Assembly: GCA_036272735.1 (NCBI GenBank)
Contig: DATAYF010000461.1
Location: 1 to 14,833 of the forward strand
Length of the DNA: 14,833 nt
Source: DATAYF01 sp036272735
GTDB taxonomy: Bacteria; Chloroflexota; Ktedonobacteria; Ktedonobacterales; Ktedonobacteraceae
Reading direction: 5' to 3'
The position numbers were made by a program, and so were the translations under genes. How positions within the stretch are numbered: position 1 is the first letter of the stretch; each line of letters starts with the position of its first letter. This document shows positions 13,705-14,833 of this stretch, one piece after another. The notes under the pieces are model-generated. The model searched no databases. It was not told the origin of the DNA and was given only the letters and a program-made list of their open reading frames with translations.

Positions 13705-14721
13705 TTATCTTTGTGCTGCGCCACCAACTTCTATCTCGGACAATGTCTGTTGGACCTTGACGCCAAAGGTTGCCGTGACCGCTAAATGGTCGCTGGCATC
13801 CCTGCCAGCCGTTCCTTTGCCCACGACGATCTCATGGCAGTCTTCCAATCGTTCCACCAGGTCTGGACTGGCGAAAATGTAGTCGATGCGCCCTGCCGGG
13901 TCGGCTGCTGGACAGGTAAAACCATAACCACGGGGATATTTGTAGCGGTAACAATCAACGTATCCGACCTGTTTGAAGTACCCGATACTGGCGCGTGGTA
14001 CGTATAGTCCCGCCGCCCAGTCGAACGCTGCGCTCAGCAGCGCGTGGTTGGGAATGACGCGCAAGAGCGGGTTCAAAAAGCGCAATTTTTTGGGCACAAC
14101 GCTATTGAGGTGCGGGTTGCCTTCTGCCGATACATATGTGCTGGCGAGCCTATCTATGCGACTGACGTAGCGTACGAGGCGATGGGCCTGAAAGGGATCA
14201 CCGGGAGCGAGCGAATTAAAATCTCCCATCAGAAAATGCGGCTTCTGCTGCTGGCGTAGCGGCTCCAGGATACGTACAATTTCCTGTGCCTCGCGCAGGC
14301 GCAGGCTGCCACCGCCGCGCCCCCTGCTAAACGCCGACGACATGTGTGTGACAAAGGCCGTCAATTGCTGACCATCTGCCTCTTCGACACAAACCTCAAG
14401 CAGCGGCTTAGTGATGATGCCGGGTCGTTCGTGCACGTGTGTGTGCACGATGGGTAAACGCGTCAGTAGGGCGCTTCGATAGTCGGAGCTGAGCTGACCA
14501 GTGCTGCCTGGCACGTACTGCATGCCCAGGATGTCGGCGACCTCCTCGACCACGTTGGGGTGCGTGTTTCTTTCCGGGTTGATTGCTTCAATGATGCCTA
14601 CGATATCGGGATCGGCCGAGCGGATAATGTTCACAAGCTCGCTGGTTCGTCTTTCCCCATGCTTGCTATTGCGTGCACGATACCCACCGGCCAGAATATT
14701 ATAAGAAACAATGCGTGTCAT
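13705..14721 (-). CDS. endonuclease/exonuclease/phosphatase (EEP) superfamily protein
   Basis: A 338-aa metal-dependent phosphodiesterase or phosphomonoesterase of the DNase I-like fold. The conserved residues appear in order: N8 in SYNIL, E45 in GIIEA, H126 in THMSS, GDFNS with D167 and N169, D280 in GRIDYIF and the catalytic Asp-His pair in SDHLAV (D311, H312). It has no signal peptide or membrane segment, so it is probably cytoplasmic. An insertion between GDFNS and RIDYIF (about 185-275) is longer than in minimal members. The substrate (nucleic acid, phosphoinositide-like or other phosphoester) cannot be told from sequence. ATG at 14721 has AAAGGG 6 nt upstream. The gene converges on dnaJ and shares its terminator; no functional link to heat shock is implied. 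Confidence 0.9.
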   Translation of the reverse strand: MTRIVSYNILAGGYRARNSKHGERRTSELVNIIRSADPDIVGIIEAINPERNTHPNVVEEVADILGMQYVPGSTGQLSSDYRSALLTRLPIVHTHVHERPGIITKPLLEVCVEEADGQQLTAFVTHMSSAFSRGRGGGSLRLREAQEIVRILEPLRQQQKPHFLMGDFNSLAPGDPFQAHRLVRYVSRIDRLASTYVSAEGNPHLNSVVPKKLRFLNPLLRVIPNHALLSAAFDWAAGLYVPRASIGYFKQVGYVDCYRYKYPRGYGFTCPAADPAGRIDYIFASPDLVERLEDCHEIVVGKGTAGRDASDHLAVTATFGVKVQQTLSEIEVGGAAQR

Positions 14722-14790
14722 ACGTTACCCTTTTATGTAAAAATTATGATATTGATTTTGCTAGCTAGTTACGCTCAATGCTAAGGCTTT

Positions 14791-14806
14791 ACTTACTATT
14801 GTAAGT
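14791..14806. promoter_or_regulatory. small inverted repeat upstream of the EEP gene
   Basis: ACTTAC-TATT-GTAAGT is a perfect 6-bp inverted repeat about 70 bp upstream of the EEP start codon. It lies between a TTGACT (minus strand, about 14819-14814) and the gene, a reasonable place for an operator. No regulator is identifiable. Confidence 0.25.
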
Positions 14807-14833
14807 CTACCATAGTCAAACATGGTACAGTAT

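Overview
This window looks like a chromosomal segment of a moderately GC-rich, peptidoglycan-building bacterium. The gene set is two large class A penicillin-binding proteins with long cytoplasmic heads and low-complexity tails, an hrcA-dnaK-dnaJ heat-shock cluster, and an IS200/IS605 element. This is compatible with Chloroflexota, possibly Ktedonobacteria, but that placement is an inference from protein style; there is no rRNA gene in the window.

Layout. Bases 1-424 hold the tail of unidentified upstream sequence and one doubtful 36-codon ORF. Two tandem paralogous bifunctional transglycosylase/transpeptidases follow (425-3535 and 3776-6763, both +). Between them is a perfect 60-bp palindrome. 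Downstream of the second PBP lies a 1.75-kb IS200/IS605 element (6848-8595), with tnpA and tnpB on the minus strand. Its ends can be set to the base by the IS608 guide/cleavage pairing rule. It sits inside the loop of what was a ~36-bp-stem palindrome, whose two arms now flank it. Next comes a 41-codon single-TM small ORF (8666-8791), then hrcA (9169-10224), a possible 51-codon ORF overlapping the hrcA stop, dnaK (10407-12323) and dnaJ (12496-13644). A long symmetric terminator (13637-13700) separates dnaJ from a convergent endonuclease/exonuclease/phosphatase-family gene (13705-14721, -).

How the genes work together. The PBPs polymerise and crosslink peptidoglycan outside the membrane. Four cysteine pairs sit at equivalent places in both, suggesting disulfide-stabilised loops. 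HrcA probably represses its own promoter through a degenerate CIRCE overlapping a TTGACA-type promoter, and DnaK and DnaJ form the chaperone pair. grpE is not between hrcA and dnaK, where it is commonly found. TnpA moves the IS as single-stranded DNA. TnpB, with an apparently intact nuclease site, would be guided by RNA from the element's right end, whose guide lies in the flanking palindrome arm.

The most notable non-coding signals are the IS inserted in a palindrome loop with a fully consistent end code, the zero-loop 60-bp palindrome that carries a Shine-Dalgarno-plus-ATG arrangement in its arms, a shared palindromic core in two intergenic regions, and a promoter/CIRCE/5'-hairpin arrangement ahead of hrcA.
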